DNA from: Polytrichum commune
Taxonomy: Eukaryota; Streptophyta; Polytrichopsida; Polytrichales; Polytrichaceae
Direction: 5' to 3'
Assembly: GCA_950295325.1 (NCBI GenBank)
Contig: OX485803.1
Span: 43,787,554 to 43,851,553 of the forward strand
Length of the DNA: 64,000 nucleotides
Shown: in pieces, positions 24,005 through 37,531 of the stretch
Numbering within the stretch: position 1 is the stretch's first letter
How the letters are laid out: each line of letters starts with the position of its first letter
Notes under the pieces: generated by a model
The model's input: only the letters and a program-made list of their open reading frames with translations
What the model was told of the DNA's origin: nothing
The model's database searches: none
Position numbers and translations under genes: made by a program

Positions 24005-25727
24005 ATTGGCTAACTTCCTTCTCACCCACACCACCCAGAGACTTATCTTGCCGATTGGTATCTCCGTAGGCCTCTGCCTTTTCCCCTTCCTTCACCAACC
24101 AAAAGTGAAGTGGCAAATGCGCGCGATTCAACTAATGAATACCTTGAGCAATCTCTCCCTCTCTCTTCCTAAACTTCATCCAATGGCACTCCCACAGGAT
24201 AATAAGAAAGAACACCTCTCTCTCTCTCCCTCTCTTCAAATGGCCACCCCAACCCGGCCTTTACAAACAGAGTAGACTAACTAACTAACTAACTCACGCG
24301 CACAATGTGTGCGACTTCGGCCGAAATTGAACGATCATCCACGCAATTGGCCGCACCCACGGCCGATCAATCCCCTCCCCTATCAACCAATCCCCGCAAC
24401 TAAGTCAAACCAAACCAATCTTCCGCTCGATCTCCCTCTTCCTACTCCAAATCCGTCCTCACCTACTCACTCCACCCTCCAATTCCACTCCAAACGTACA
24501 ATGCGCTAAACAAACCAACCACAAACACTAATCTCCACACACCTCCTCCCTCTCTTCAACACAACTCGGACGATCTCCTCCCCTCTCCTCTCCTCCCCTC
24601 ACTCGGCCCTGTCGATTGCACTCAGGTGCACAATGCGATGAGGGACAGGGGAAAAAGGACTAATGGAGCAGAATTGGAGACACTACGCTTCCCAAGGAGA
24701 AGCGTGTACGAGAGACGGGGAGCGACAGCTCGCTTACACCTAGCTCTTAACTCGACCGCCCTCAATCTCCTCGCCAATTGCACTCCCAAATGCCCAATGC
24801 GCTTAACCGACTCCAAACAAGAATAATCTCCGGGACCTCCTCACCTCAAGTCAAGTCAAGTCAACAGCGCTTGATCTCCTCCCACTGCCCGATTGCAAAA
24901 TGCGTTGAGGGACAGGGGAGGGGGGCTGCTGCTGACAAGAGAAGAGGAGAGAGGAGAAGAGGAGAGGAGAATTGAGTTGAGAAGACTGGAAGCAGCGTGT
25001 TTTTAGAGGCTGCTTCGCCTCTGCTGCCTGCCTCTTGCCTCTCTCCTTCTCTCTCCTTCTCTCTCCTCGATCGTGAGCCGGGAAGTGTTGGGAATTGCAG
25101 GGAGCGATGGCGATGGCGAAGGGCAAGTGGGGGCGGACGCAGCAGCATCTCGGTCGACGCCTATTATTAGGCCCAGTTTGCGACCCCGAAAGCCGCGTTA
25201 TTCAGCGTCATTCAGCGTTATTCAGCGTCCGGGGCCCAGGCAGGCAGGCAGTCAGTCAAGCCCAGTGTCTTCATTTCCTTTCAACAATTCCAGGAGATAA
25301 CACTACACTACACTACACTTGACTAATTAGGTTATGTATAGCTACTTGTATGTAATAAGGCTCCGGCCGCACATCCCGGTTAAGGCTCCGGTTAGAGTAA
25401 GTAACCATTCCATTCCATTTTATTTGTAGTGTGTCCGCACTGCCCAGTTAAGAGAGTTAGGCAGCTAATCTATCTCACATCCACACCACCCAGTTAAATT
25501 AAAAGTTTAAATGTTGTGAAAGCTATCAAACTAGAAGTTAGTTGACTTTGGGAATCTTGTTTTTGTGAAGACATCTTAACTCGTCCATACCCTGATGCTA
25601 ATTAACTTTTTCAAATGAGTAGCAGCTCAATCTTCTTTTCTTGAATACATGCCTTTCATTTTCTCCATCTCTTCTCCATTCCACTAAAAGGTGGACCACA
25701 CTATTTCTTACATTGCCCTAGATTAAC
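24005..25727. other. upstream region of gene C; CT/GA-rich and relatively GC-rich
   Basis: Polypyrimidine and polypurine blocks (24155-24235, 24540-24600, 24943-24972, 25030-25070) and three related motifs containing AATGCG near 24612-24655, 24776-24815 and 24889-24922 occupy this stretch. A 10-bp unit ATTCAGCGT(T/C) is repeated three times at about 25200-25228. A plus-strand frame from ATG at about 25107 is open for roughly 70 codons but unrecognised. The composition suits a promoter, perhaps with a divergent transcript, but no gene could be supported. Confidence 0.4.
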
Positions 25728-25796
25728 ATATATATATATATATATATATATGTATATGTGTATGTGTATGTGTATGTGTGTATGTGTATGTGTGTA

Positions 25797-25827
<31 letters not shown>

Positions 25828-25885
25828 GTGTATGTGCGTATATATGTGTATATGTGTATATGTGTATATATGTGTATATATATAC
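25728..25885. repeat. TA / TGTATG microsatellite, ~158 bp
   Basis: (TA)n passes into runs of TGTATG and TGTATA. Open frames across it (Val/Tyr/Cys or Ile/His/Thr repeats) are artefacts of the simple sequence. Confidence 0.97.
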
Positions 25886-28800
25886 CATTTTTTCTTCAAT
25901 ATCATAATGAAATGCAAATAATGTGGGCCGCGAAATTAGAATGTCTCATAATTAGTGTCATGTTCAAAACTTTGGGCAAGTTGAACAAAACTTCAGTCGG
26001 TCAACCTTAACTCCTCTCTTAAATTAGTCAACCTATGGTCAGTGGTAACCGGGATTTGTGGCCGTGCGACCAGTTAGCTAGCATATGAGTTAGTTGATTT
26101 CACTAACTCGTATTGTTAGCTAATTCTCCTAACTAGGTAGTGAGGCCATGATTTTAGTTAGATTTAACTTTAGTTAGCTAATTCTCTTAATTAGGTGGTG
26201 TGGCTTGACACTAAAGAACTAGGGTTCATTCCCTTTTGTTGGTTTTGTCCTTTCAAGGCTTAATAAATAAGGTTTGGTGAAGCTAAGTGAAAGCTTAATG
26301 GAAGCTAAATGAAAATTTCAATTCAATATGAAAAGAGCTGGTAAATTAAAAATGATCACTTTAAAGCTTTCATTTAAGGGCAAAGCCTCTTGTGGAAAAG
26401 CCACATTCCCTTGTATGTCCTTTATATAAGTGAACACCATGCTTGCATTATGGCACCCATAAACAAGTGGCATAATGCATTACTAACATGTTCAATCAAG
26501 GCTAGTGATTTACCAACCATAGTACGTAAGAATGCCTTGGGTTTTGTCCCCATGAGTAACTTGCACAAGTGAAAGGTTATGCGGACATGTGCATTACCTT
26601 ATTTGACTCAATGACTTCCTTTAGGCATGGCCCAACGAAAACCCAACAAAACCACACAAAAATTCATATCCATGATCAAGCTTCATACTAGAGGTATGAT
26701 CAAACATTGAAAGAATGGGATTGGAATTGATGCAATATGCAATGTAATGCATCAACCCTAATGCATGTCGCATTCAAGACCCTTTCCCCTCCTCCCCCCC
26801 CCCTGCCACAGGGTGGGGGGGGGAGTGGGGACTCCTAACTTTGGGTTTGGGTACATGTTGCAACTTGCTTAAAGAGCTCACACGCTCTCCTAAATTCTAC
26901 ATTGTTTGATCCAAACTCAACACATGAGAATATAACTCGCTACAATGCACATTCAAGTTTCATGGAGGCATTTTATCCCCAAGTAAACCACTAGGATCAT
27001 TACCCCCATGCAATTCAATGCAACCATCCTAGCGCGTTTGGCTCTAACCCAACAATGATTTTCATTCATTTAAATTGAGAATATTTTTATTTTTTTTCGC
27101 AGCCAACACTACAGTAATTATCCCAATTTGTGCATGTGATACTAATTCCCAAGACATGCACTATTTTGCCAAATCTCAAAATTAGAGAGGGTCGATTATT
27201 TTTACTAAGTGATATTAAATTCACGAATACATGCTCATTTACCATACATTTCATCAAAATTAATACATGCTCTAAGATGCTTGTAGAGTGATTAACAAAA
27301 TACAAACACATGTTTGTTATTGAATATTGCATGATGAATATAATTGATACTTTCAATGTTATTGCTATGAATATTATTTTAGTGAACGATGCCGATATGA
27401 ACAGTGTTTCCTATATCTTTTGGTGGCAATACTTTCATAGCATAAAGAACTTGTTATATTACCTTCACTAATCTCCCACAGGCACTAATTGCCCTCCCTC
27501 GCTAATTGGGATAATCGGTTTGGTGACCATGTAGTTAATCATCTCAATGTCGTCTATTAGACTCGTGCGAATATTTCAAAAAAGTTCAATAAATTACACT
27601 CCTTTAGGCCACAAAGCAACTTGTAGGCTCACCAAGTTAGGTACACGTCCATTGAGAAAGACTTGATGATTGCACATCACCTTTATGGCCTTCCGGTACA
27701 TCCAATAAGATCTAACCGGAAAAAACCCTAAAAAAATAAAATTGCAATGGCAATGACTTGCCTTTATGCATGGCCCAATAGAATTCAATAGTTAAATCAT
27801 GAACATTTGCATTACATTCCAAGATACACCAAAGCATTGAGATGATATGAAAAAGAAAAAGAAAATCATATCTTTTGTATCGCATATGCAAGACATTTGA
27901 GCTTTATGACGGGACACTGATGTCTCACAATACACCGGTTAATCCCTAAAACTCACGTCGACGTCAAAAATGGTCAGTTGAAGGCGATCAAAGCAACATT
28001 GAGATTATCTCGACATCGTGTATACGTTATGATGTTTGAAGATGGTATTTATTTTCAATCACTTACAATCACAAAACCAATCGTCGAGGAGGCACTAGTT
28101 TATTTGGGACACTGGGGTCTTGCCATAAGGTTCATATGCCCGACATCGTAATTTTTTTGAAAAGTGGTTTATAATGCAATGGGACTACGCATGGTGATGC
28201 AAAAAATGTTCTTTGGCCACACTTAATGTTCGGGTATTATTTATAACGAAGCACGATCCTCCATTACTACATATTATAGTTTCAAATTGGTTGTTTTGCA
28301 TCTATCCTTGCTGCTTGTAGGATCTACCAACATCAACCTTACCCGATTTTCCAAGAAGCAAAAGGTGATATTGGTCAACATTATCATGCATATTTTAATT
28401 TATGTTGGCATTGATGTGATATTCTTTTATATTTTGCTAATTAGTAATACGATGGGCCTTATCATATACAAAAGTGAAAATAATAATGAAATCGTCACAA
28501 TGATCGTCTTTTTAGGACATTATTTCAATAAATGATCATTTTAGCAAAGAAGAAGGTCGTACACGGTGGCAACTCCACAAACCAATCATAAGTTCCCTCA
28601 TAATGTACTCACAAATGAACGCCTTTGGGCATTTTCACCCCATATGTAGCTATCAAGATCGTTTATCACCTTCAAAAGATCGTTCATGAAATTGTCTGCA
28701 TGGTCCTTTATAACCAATCAGGTGTTCACGTCTCAAGAGACACTTTGACATTTGATCACTTCAAGATCACATGATGGTTGCATATACCCACCAATCTATT

Positions 28801-30070
28801 GACATTGTACTTGCAACCAATCCCATAAAATATATCATTGATAATGAAATCTCATTACATTAGCCATCAACCCTTTGTGGCTCCGTTTCTATAACAAACA
28901 AACGGTCAATCAAGGCTAGTATCAATCCTTATTCTCATGTTGGACGCCGACCTACCTATAATTGTACCATGCCCTTCCATGTCAAGTAGGTTCATTGTTG
29001 CACACGTACCTGCAACATCAACATCGACACTTTAGCTTTTCTAGTAATATAAGCAACAAACCCAAAATGCAAGTTCAAACAAACCCAATTTTTTTTTATA
29101 GCACGTGCCAGTTCATTCTTGCAAAGTGAACAACACTCATGTTGGCAATTGTGAATTCATTTTGTAAAAGTGATCTAACATGAGTGGGCATGATGCTCAA
29201 CACTATGGGTGCAACAGCCTGATGTCGAGCAATGATATGTTGCGATTATGACAAATTTTTCAATATGAATTCAGCATGAGAGGACCACAATTAAGGTTTC
29301 GTATCCTTAAACATACAGACATGTTTCTTTAATGCTTTCTCACAACTTCTCAATCGTAATAGTCCTAAGAAAACCCTTGACAAAAGTAACTCCATAACAC
29401 CTTACATGTATACATCATGAAAGTTGTTATTCTAAAGTTTATCTAACACACTATTAACTCTAAAGACCATGCATTAGTCTAGTGCAAGTTGCATTTGAGA
29501 TGACGGCCCGGCCACAAACCAATAGGGTATCACATTTTTACATTGGATGGATGAGAAATACAAAATGTTACTCTCCACAAAAGGTAAGTAGTCAAGAGGA
29601 TCATCCACCCTACTTGAGGAGGAAAAAAGGAGCACAAAAGCCGGAACCAAGATGTTCCCATCCACATTTCTAATCAACTAATGAGAAGCTCATGCATCCA
29701 TATATATTGTGTGTTGGCCGGCCAAGGAGAGGATAAAAAGGGTGTGGTGACCTTCGGCAACCCAATAATTATGTTCTAAAACTAGGCCACGTGAAAAGCC
29801 TAGCAACATGAGTCAAGTGGGGTTGAATATGCTCGCTCACAAGAAAGATATGGACCCCTTCGGACCACACTTTGGCCCATTGTTTTTACTTCATGATCGG
29901 ATGTGTATTTGGGATCAATGTCAAGGCAAGGCGAAGCATGTGGAAGCGCAAGCATATTCAAGTCCAACTTGGTGTAGTTGACAACCTCAAAATCCCAATC
30001 CTTGGAATTTGGAGATCAAGTCTCAATGCACAAGTTGACCGATTCTAAGTGGCATTTGGTTTGCAAAAAA
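25886..30070. other. AT-rich gene-free stretch
   Basis: No gene recognised. It includes a short direct repeat (GTTAGCTAATTCTC at 26118 and 26172, each followed by TAA or AAT and TAGGTRGTG), and a C-run facing a G-run (26796-26825) that could pair. A hydrophobic plus-strand frame of 82 codons at 28287-28535 is probably chance. Confidence 0.45.
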
Positions 30071-30423
30071 GTACGCTAAATATTGTATGTATTTAGTTGT
30101 CATATGATGCACTAAGTATGATATTCAATGTTCATATGGTATTTAATGTCAATATGGTGACTCTTCAAATGACACTTCTTATGAATAATTGAACAAATAT
30201 TGTCATGGATGATTGAAATTTGGATGAAAAATCACTTGGTAAGTGATAGTAATTGCAACACTGTAAATCTGTAACCCCCCCCAATTAAAAAAGAACTTTT
30301 TTATAAGGAATGACAAGTAATGTTGGGTTAACGTTTAGTGTCGGTGAGACTATACCGCGGTTCACAATTAGTATCAAGGAAGACGATTAGAATTGGTAAC
30401 ACTAAATATGATATTTGGTGTAA
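30071..30423 (+). mobile_element. MITE family M2, copy 2
   Basis: It aligns collinearly with 18060-18432 through GACACTTCTTATGAATAA, GGTTGAAATTTGGATGAAA, AATTGCAACACTGTAAATCT and ACAATTAGTATCAA. The right end reads CTAAATATGATATTTGGTGT. It is degenerate at the left end and non-coding. Confidence 0.75.
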
Positions 30424-30790
30424 TACGTATATGTCACTATAGTAACTTTTCTAATGACAATTATGTAACTTTTATGAACGAGGTTACAAGTATTATTGTT
30501 CTTGCTTATTTTTAGTTCATCAAAATGTCAATTGTTGAAACAAAATTTGGGTTAAAATTTTGCATCCAAACATTTTTGTAAATGTATGTTATCATGGGTG
30601 GTTGAAATTTAGATAAAAAAATCACTCAAAAAAGTGGCAAACCTTTGCAACATTGTAAATTCATAAGGCCCAAACCATTTTACATTGAATGACAAATATT
30701 GTTAGGTTTACATTCGGTGTGGGTGACACTACACATGTGGTCTACAATTAGTATTAGACTTGGTAGCACTAAATACAATATTTAGTGTAG
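30424..30790 (+). mobile_element. MITE family M2, copy 3 (diverged)
   Basis: It directly abuts copy 2 and has the same order of landmarks (TGTCACTATAGTAACT, GGTTGAAATTTAGAT, CTACAATTAGTATTAGACT). It ends CTAAATACAATATTTAGTGTAG. More diverged than copies 1 and 2. Confidence 0.6.
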
Positions 30791-32404
30791 TAATGACCAT
30801 AAATTTATAGTAAATGCACAATTTACCACAAAAACAACAATTCTACACATTAAATGACCCGTTGACGGTTGGTTCACGGCAAGGAATATGTGCAAAGCTT
30901 TCATGACCTTTGTTTAAACTAAATGGAAAATGATTTGTAGCACAAGGTTACTTTTATTATTCTAGAATCCTCGTGCCAAATTCAAGTGCATTCTTCAAAT
31001 GTGTTTGAAATTACACACATCCCAATCATTATAAGTAGTTTATTTCAGAAGAAAGTTTGTAGGGGAGTATTAATGGACAATAGAGTTATTTGTAAAATCC
31101 CATAAACAAGGATGAAATGGTGGGGTTGGTCCTTCTTTGAGAGAAGCTCATATTTAGAGCTTGTTAGTTCGTTGTGTTTTGGAGCCTATTATGAGAGTTG
31201 GATGATTTTTTTTTGGACTTCCTATTGCCAACCTATCAACTTTAAGAGAATTTTAGGATTTACATGAGGGTATGTCGGTGAGACCTGTCACCTTAAATCT
31301 TAGATCAACTTATCAGCTTGGCCCATGCATCCCAAAGAAACAACCTAGGAAGTTGATCTTTAATAGCTAAACACCACTATTTAATTCCGGTATTCTAAGC
31401 ATTAAGAAAATTTGCATGACTTTATGCACAAGCTCTCATATTCGTGTTCTATCCAGCTCGATGGGGATTTAATGCCGAGATTTTACGAATAATTGTAGTG
31501 AGTGGAGGAAACCACTACAAACGGGGAGATTTGGCAACTACACTAAATTTTCCTACTAATGTGGGTGGAAATTAATGTGGACATAGATCGCGTGGACCAC
31601 TCTGATTGTCTAGGCCATGGGTTCAAAAATCTTTGGCCTACCCCTTTGTCTTACTGGAGAAGTCCAATCAAAAGGCCATACTTTAATGACGAAATCATTC
31701 AAAAGGCAAAAATGACATAAAATAAAATGGTCAAACACAACAATGTTTTATACAAAACCAATCAACACGGCCTACGCTATCATTAAACTATAGACTTGCA
31801 GAATTATTGTGGCCCACACAACCTCGTGCAATTGCAACTCCACCGATTGAGTTTAAAGAAATCACCGATTCACATTCAAGACGAAATTATGGCGAAATGA
31901 TGGCCATTTTGGATTACATAGAAATCATATAGATAGATAGATAGCTAAACATCATGTAGTCGATTGGTCTTTTTGAATGTAGACTACATTCACCCAATGT
32001 CTCCCCCGTTCGCTTCTTACAAAGTGCGATATGATTTGCGGGACGGAATCGAAAGCTTAAAAGAAAACCGAAAGTGGACGTCAAGGGAAAGCCCAAGGAA
32101 ATTCCGGTCGAAGTTATTGGCATTGAAAAGCTGGGCCTCCATTATGTTGCCCACTCCTTAGGCATTGGACCAAGTAGCTAGAAGAGACTCTATGACCATT
32201 TGACCGAAGCCCGGGATCTCGGATGATATTTGATCGGACTCCGGGCTCCTTGCTACACCGTCATGCATGCCTTCTAATTTGAATTTAAAAATGTTTATAT
32301 ATGTCGCTAAGAAGTTAGTAGTTCGTAAGTAAGAGACCTTTTGTTAAGTAGGCTTGTTAGCTTTGTCGGGTCATTGGACCAAATTAGTGGGCCGGGGCTA
32401 AGAT
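30791..32404. other. gene-free stretch with repeat R3 copy 1
   Basis: 31070-31440 aligns with 33930-34260 (shared TTGGTCCTTCTTTGAGA, GAGACCTGTCACC or CCGTTA, AAGTTGATCTTTAAT), an unclassified dispersed repeat. Near 32025-32165 one plus-strand frame of about 45 codons is Lys/Pro-rich (contains KVDVKGKPKEIPVEVIGIEK) and might be a gag-like relic, but I cannot assign it. Confidence 0.45.
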
Positions 32405-32790
32405 AAGCTTGATGTGGGTGTTATTCGGGTCGTTTTTCATGTTCTCTAACTTCGACCGATTAGATTTTATCTACCACAACATGTGTTACATTAGCAAATA
32501 CGTGATGAAGTAGTACTAACAAAACTCATATTGAAAATTGGACTTCCTAGTATTTTGGTTATGCTTATTGATAGTGCATGTTTGTTGATGTTTAACTAAA
32601 TACATAGGTTCTCTCTCAAGTGTGTTCATTGTGGAGTGTGGTGTAGATTTTCAACTTCGAAGACGTAGTTCACTTTTAATATACAAAAAATGTGGCTTTT
32701 ATGGTGGTTGGTCTTTGATGTTCACCGAACTACAAGCCGATTGAATATAGATGTCCGATAAGGAAAAGATTATCAACATGCTTTGGATGT
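32405..32790. repeat. dispersed repeat R1, copy 2
   Basis: Counterpart of 2050-2445 in the same orientation, with the same order of landmarks. Its right end runs into another dispersed motif (GATGTCTTGCTCTTTG) that recurs at 33108, 50286 and, reversed, at 33413 and 56979. Confidence 0.75.
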
Positions 32791-35150
32791 CTTGCTCTTT
32801 GAGATGGGCCCACCGATCTCACCTTAAGTAAAAATGCAAACACAAACCAATTATATTATAACACCGAACCTAGTAACTTAAGCTTAATCTATAATCAACA
32901 TTGGACACCACAATGTAGTCTAGGAGGAGCCAATAAAACTATATTATAACATGGAGATTCATAATTTGTTAAGTTGAAACATTTATGCATATACCATTAT
33001 CAGAGATCTCGAATGTGTAGCAAAGAAGTCAATAGGGGCGACTTGACCACATATGTAAGGGGACGGGTCATTGGACTATGTGAATGGGCAAGGGGGAGAT
33101 GTTTTGCTCTTAGAGTTGGGCCCCTACCAATCTTACTTACGGTCACCTAAGGTGAAAACGCAAACACAAATAACTATATTAAAACATGGAACTTTTTATT
33201 TGAAGCTTATTCAATTTTGAGATCAATATCATAAACCCAAATTAGTTTTAAAAGAAGCAAACAAAACCATATTATAACATTATTCTAAACGATTAATTTA
33301 AATGCAATTAGCTTTAGAAAATCTAAGAACTCAATATCTATGAATCAGCCACAACCATATGGGATAAATGGTTTAACTAAAAACCCCTTCGCTCTATTGG
33401 TGGAGGCCGGATCAAAGAGCAAGACATGCAACTCAATGGTTCAATTCCCTGACACCTACTGAGGGGGTTATAGTAAGAATTATCCCCCTCTATATGTTTA
33501 GTTGTTCATTCATACCAATTTGAGCTCACCGTACTCATTTGAGATCTATGACTCCAATATATAAATTAATATAATATATTTTAGTAATTGTAGTAGTCAA
33601 TGTTTTCACCCTATCCTCCCCCAGTTCGCCCTCCCCTTGGTAGGTGTTGTGAACATTCATGTGTACCTTATTCCATGCCTCAAAAATGTAATAGCCTTGC
33701 TTTGCATGAGCCTCATGAAGCCGAATTGGTGAGATGTGAGATAATCTAAGAAAAGTGAGTGAGGGGTTTCTCCGAAAGCTCAAAAGCCTTTGCTTTCTTT
33801 ACAAAAAATAGTTGCAAATTAAGAAAAAGATGGCCTTCATACATGTGAAAGTTGTGTTCAACCTATGACTTGAAGTTATAAAAAATTGAGTTGTTGCAAG
33901 TGCAAGCAAAATTACATTCACAATAAAGTTATCCATAAAATCCCCAAAATAGGGATGAGATCGTGGGTTTGATCCTTCTTTGAGAAAACTTTATATTAAT
34001 AGTTCATTAGCTCATTGTGTATTGGACCCTATTTTGAAAAGGCTGAAATTTTTGGGGCCTCCTTTTTTTACCTCTCAAGTTGTGAGAGACTTTTAGGATT
34101 AAAGTAAGATATTCACATGAGACCCGTTATTCCAAATCCAAAATTGGCCTATGCAAGGCTAGCTTAGCCCACCCATTCTAGTAAGATAAGCTAGAAAGCT
34201 GATTTTTAATGTCTCGAAGCCACTCTTTGTGTATGGTAATTTAAGCAAGAAGAAAACTTGGACGACTTTGTGTTATTCTCATAAACTCAAAGTTTGAGAC
34301 TAAACCATGCTTTCATTTCCTTTACTTTGCAAATAACTATAATGTCATGGTAAATTTAGTGGAATTTTGAATCAAAATATGGAACCAAGTTACACCTAAC
34401 AAGTATAGTAAAAGCAAGTGAAGATAGAGTCATTTTACCTTATTTACTTCAATCATTGAAAACAGTACATTCAAGGCCATTTTACACATGTGACCACGGG
34501 CCTTGAGAAGAGAAAAATAAAACAATTCTACACGGTCATGGTTTGTGGTCCAAAGCCATGACCACAAGAAATTCTATATCATTTTTTAAAAATCGTGGTC
34601 ATTCGACATAGTGTAAAGTGGACTTAGATTGGGATGTGGTTTTTTCCATGGGGATAAGAACATGGATACTAAAACAATATTGATCAATATGTTTGCTACC
34701 AATGGAATTTACCAATAAACATTGCTCAAATGCATATTTATAGTAAATAATTTTCCCTAACACTCACCTTCACATCTAACGTTAAACATACATGATGAGA
34801 CAACTTATTTAATTTATTTTGTAGCAAAAATTGAGGATCCTATGAAGTTGGCCATACAAAGCACCTCAACAACAAACCACATACTAACAAACTGAGTCTC
34901 AATAGCTAATTCATTTTTTGCACTTTCAAAATCAATGCACTTCGTGATTTGACTCCTTTGTGCCATACCGGCTTGGATGGTGTCACTTCATGGCTTGTGG
35001 CAAATTTGAGACCCATTCATACCTTAATTTGCAAAGGTCTTCCTACATCTAGTGCACCAAATTTGTCAATAACAACGGATTTTAAGCACATCCCAAGCAC
35101 GTCCTATTTTTGTTGTTGTTGATAATGCAATGGGTGCCGCGTTGGACCAT
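32791..35150. other. gene-free stretch with repeat fragments
   Basis: It holds two copies of a segment with GGGCCC, CCAATCTTACTT-like sequence and CAAACACAAA (32810-32870 and 33118-33190). A possible tRNA-type B-box (GGTTCAATTCC at about 33437) is present without a matching A-box I trust. Repeat R3 copy 2 occupies 33930-34260. No gene is seen. Confidence 0.45.
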
Positions 35151-35179
35151 GGGGGTGAAGCATGGGACAATTTCTTTCC

Positions 35180-36500
35180 AAGAAATGTCAAAGAGTTTGC
35201 CAAAGCTAAGCATATGGCTTTCCAAAATCTCGTAAGGGTTTTTCAATCCATAAAGCATTGTTTGTAGGACTCACCAATGCTAAACCTACAATTGTTGCAT
35301 TTACCACCACGTCCCATGTAAATGCTCCGGGTTCCCATTGAGACACCTCCATTGTTAAGTTGCCACATGAAAAGTTGGAGTATATTAGGTATAGTTTCGT
35401 GCCACATAATGTCAATGGTCTTCTTGCAATCCTTGTGTTTAGAGTTCAATATTTTCAGGGTTGGAGGAGCTTGCTTTCCTTTTGTTAAGCTTGATCTCAT
35501 AGCCCAATTTGGTGGTGAAGTTGGAAAAATTGCCTCCTTCAACCAAGCCAATTTTTTTCCCCCAACAACCATTCAGGATGGAGCTTGATCCTCTAAAGAC
35601 TTAGATGTGATACAAGGGAATCTTCTCAGTAAGGTGTCGGGAGTTGAAGGTCATTTCTATTTTTCTCAAAGTGAGTGCCAATGGCATGAGTTCCGGGCAT
35701 ATGGATGGTGATATAATTGTTTTTACATGCTTCAACCCAATCACCTTCTATAGGGAGGGGGGGGGGGGGTGTGTGTCACAAGTTCTACGGCACCACTCAT
35801 GGGAGGGAATGGTATAAATGACGATGTTTTTTTTCTTTTCTTTTTCCCTTTGTTTTCATGTTGCCCAACATATTGATGAATTCCTCAAGACTTTTCCAAT
35901 CATTATTTCTTTCATCCCAAAGATCACCAATGCTAAAAGAATATTCAACCCATGTGCTACCAAAGGAATGTGGTTGATTGCCGATCATTTTTTTCTTTTT
36001 AATTCTAGATGAGCAAGTTGAAGAACAAAGCTTGTTTGTAGATTTCTTCAAGTTCTTGGGCTCACCTTAGTCTAAGCCTTCCAAATATCCCAACAAAGGT
36101 CAAAACTTGTGCCTTTGACACATTGTGCATTTAAAAACATTTAGTGAGCTTTTGCAGGCCAATCCCCGCCTTATTGGTTCAAAGTTTGGATTCTATATAA
36201 ACAAAGAGTACTCCACGAAGCATTTTCAGGGATGAGACCTCTAATGAAGAGTCTGGCAATAAGGGTGTATGGTTACCTTGTCACCTAATAAAACATGATC
36301 AAGGTAAAGAAAAGTAGGTGCAAAGCACTAATGTTATTTTCATTTTATTTATTATTGCAAGAAGAGTGTAAATCTCGGTTTGAAGGTCAATGACCTCAAA
36401 CCCACCAAGCTTGGTGGGAAGGGTGAGGGATTCGTCATTGACCTTTGCACGACAGTTTTTGTCCCCATATTCCCCAATCAACATTTACCTTTGAATCGAC
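35180..36500 (-). pseudogene. decayed LINE remnant, C-terminal RT plus zf-RVT region
   Basis: Minus-strand translation in several frames gives pieces in the usual plant LINE order. About 36484-36360 reads IGEYGDKNCRAKVNDESLTL and PTKLGGFEVIDL, the conserved post-RT block (normally kV.We.lc.Pk..GGlGi.dl). About 36010-35900 contains WVEYSFSIGDLWDERNNDW. About 35440-35245 resembles the zf-RVT domain: IMWHETIPNILQLFMWQ, then CNNC and ESYKQC. Frameshifts and stops separate the pieces, and no catalytic RT core (YxDD) was seen. It is independent of the element at 50.7-56.2 kb, which is on the other strand and of a different type. Confidence 0.7.
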
Positions 36501-37528
36501 TAGGAAACACATGAGATTTCGGGTCCTACACAATACATCGGAGGACAACATGTGGACAATGGACAAAGCTAACAAGTGAATGAAGATGGGATCTTTATTC
36601 ATGTCAGCTTAATGTGATCATTACACAAATATTCGAGATACAATTTTCATTGCTTTTGAACCTCTTGTAAGGGTGAATGCTCACAACACCTATAGAGGGG
36701 GGAAGGGTGAACCAGGGAGATGGGAGGATGAAAACGATGAATAACGCTATAGACCCAAACATGTTATTTTAGAAATAAAGTGACCCCCAAATCAGGGACA
36801 TAGAGTCCGCATTAGTCCAGTATGCTAAAACAAGGATAAATTAACAACAAACATGTAGGAGGGGACATGTTTTCATTATCTCTCCTGCGTAGGTGTTGTA
36901 AAACGGAATCCCTCTTGGAAGGTGGTGTCCAACTTATTCATGCATGGATTCCACAAACATCTAAAGCGTGAACTACACTACTATGTACAATTAGGGTTGG
37001 GGCGAACCAACCCGAACATTGGTTTCTTGAAGGCAAGGGTTTAGGCATCCAACAAAGAACAAGTGTATGGGTTGGTTCACCCAGATCTGCAATTAGGTTG
37101 ACCCATGCTATTACATCGACATTCCATACTACTTTGGGTATTTATCACTACAATTAAAATGCAGTAAATGTTGTTTGTACTGTGATTTCTATACAGATAA
37201 AGTAAATAAACAAGGGTGTATATTAATGAGATCTGGTTCTGACCCAAGGGTAAATTGCATGGGTAAAAAGTCAAGCTATTGGCGAGGTCAACCTAATTGC
37301 ACATAACTTATCAGCATACTTTACAGCTCCGTCCAGACCTAGCGGCTCACTTATTCAGTTCCAGCTCTGAAGTAATTTTTATTTAATGGTCGTAGATTGT
37401 GTTCAGGACAACAGTATCCTGGGCACATGGAAAACATCAAGTTACAGCACACTTGGCCTAATGATTCAGTGCTGTAAACACAACATCAAAATTCTGGCTT
37501 CAAATATACGGTCGAGCCTCTCGAACAA
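36501..37528. repeat. dispersed repeat R2, copy 1, with flanks
   Basis: 36671-37090 aligns in order with 45552-45905: TTCACAACACCTA or CTCACAACACCTA, AAATCAGGG, GATAAATTAACAACAA, then CATTGGTTTCTTG, GCAAGGGTTTAGGCATCCAA and TGTATGGGTTGGTTC. The last block is highly conserved. The class is unknown and no coding region was recognised; the blocks may derive from an LTR or leader region. Confidence 0.65.
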
Positions 37529-37531
37529 TTA

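Noticed and set aside
24005..24034. N-terminal extension of gene C to 24034
   Set aside because: The triplet at 24034 is GTG on the minus strand, not ATG; the first ATG in frame is 24004.
23799..24131. Overlapping upstream ORF in the gene C leader
   Set aside because: It would begin with TTG, and the rest overlaps exon 1 in another frame; no real upstream ATG ORF is supported.
25095..25322. First exon of a divergent gene (MAMAKGKWGR...)
   Set aside because: The start and composition are plausible, but the peptide resembles nothing I know and no following exon could be identified.
25750..26010. VYVYVYMC-type ORF
   Set aside because: Translation of the TGTATG microsatellite.
28287..28535. 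Hydrophobic 82-codon ORF, possible membrane protein
   Set aside because: The AT-rich composition alone gives Ile/Leu/Phe runs; there is no conserved motif or gene context.
33390..33460. tRNA or SINE based on GGTTCAATTCC
   Set aside because: A B-box-like string occurs but no credible A-box or cloverleaf was found upstream.
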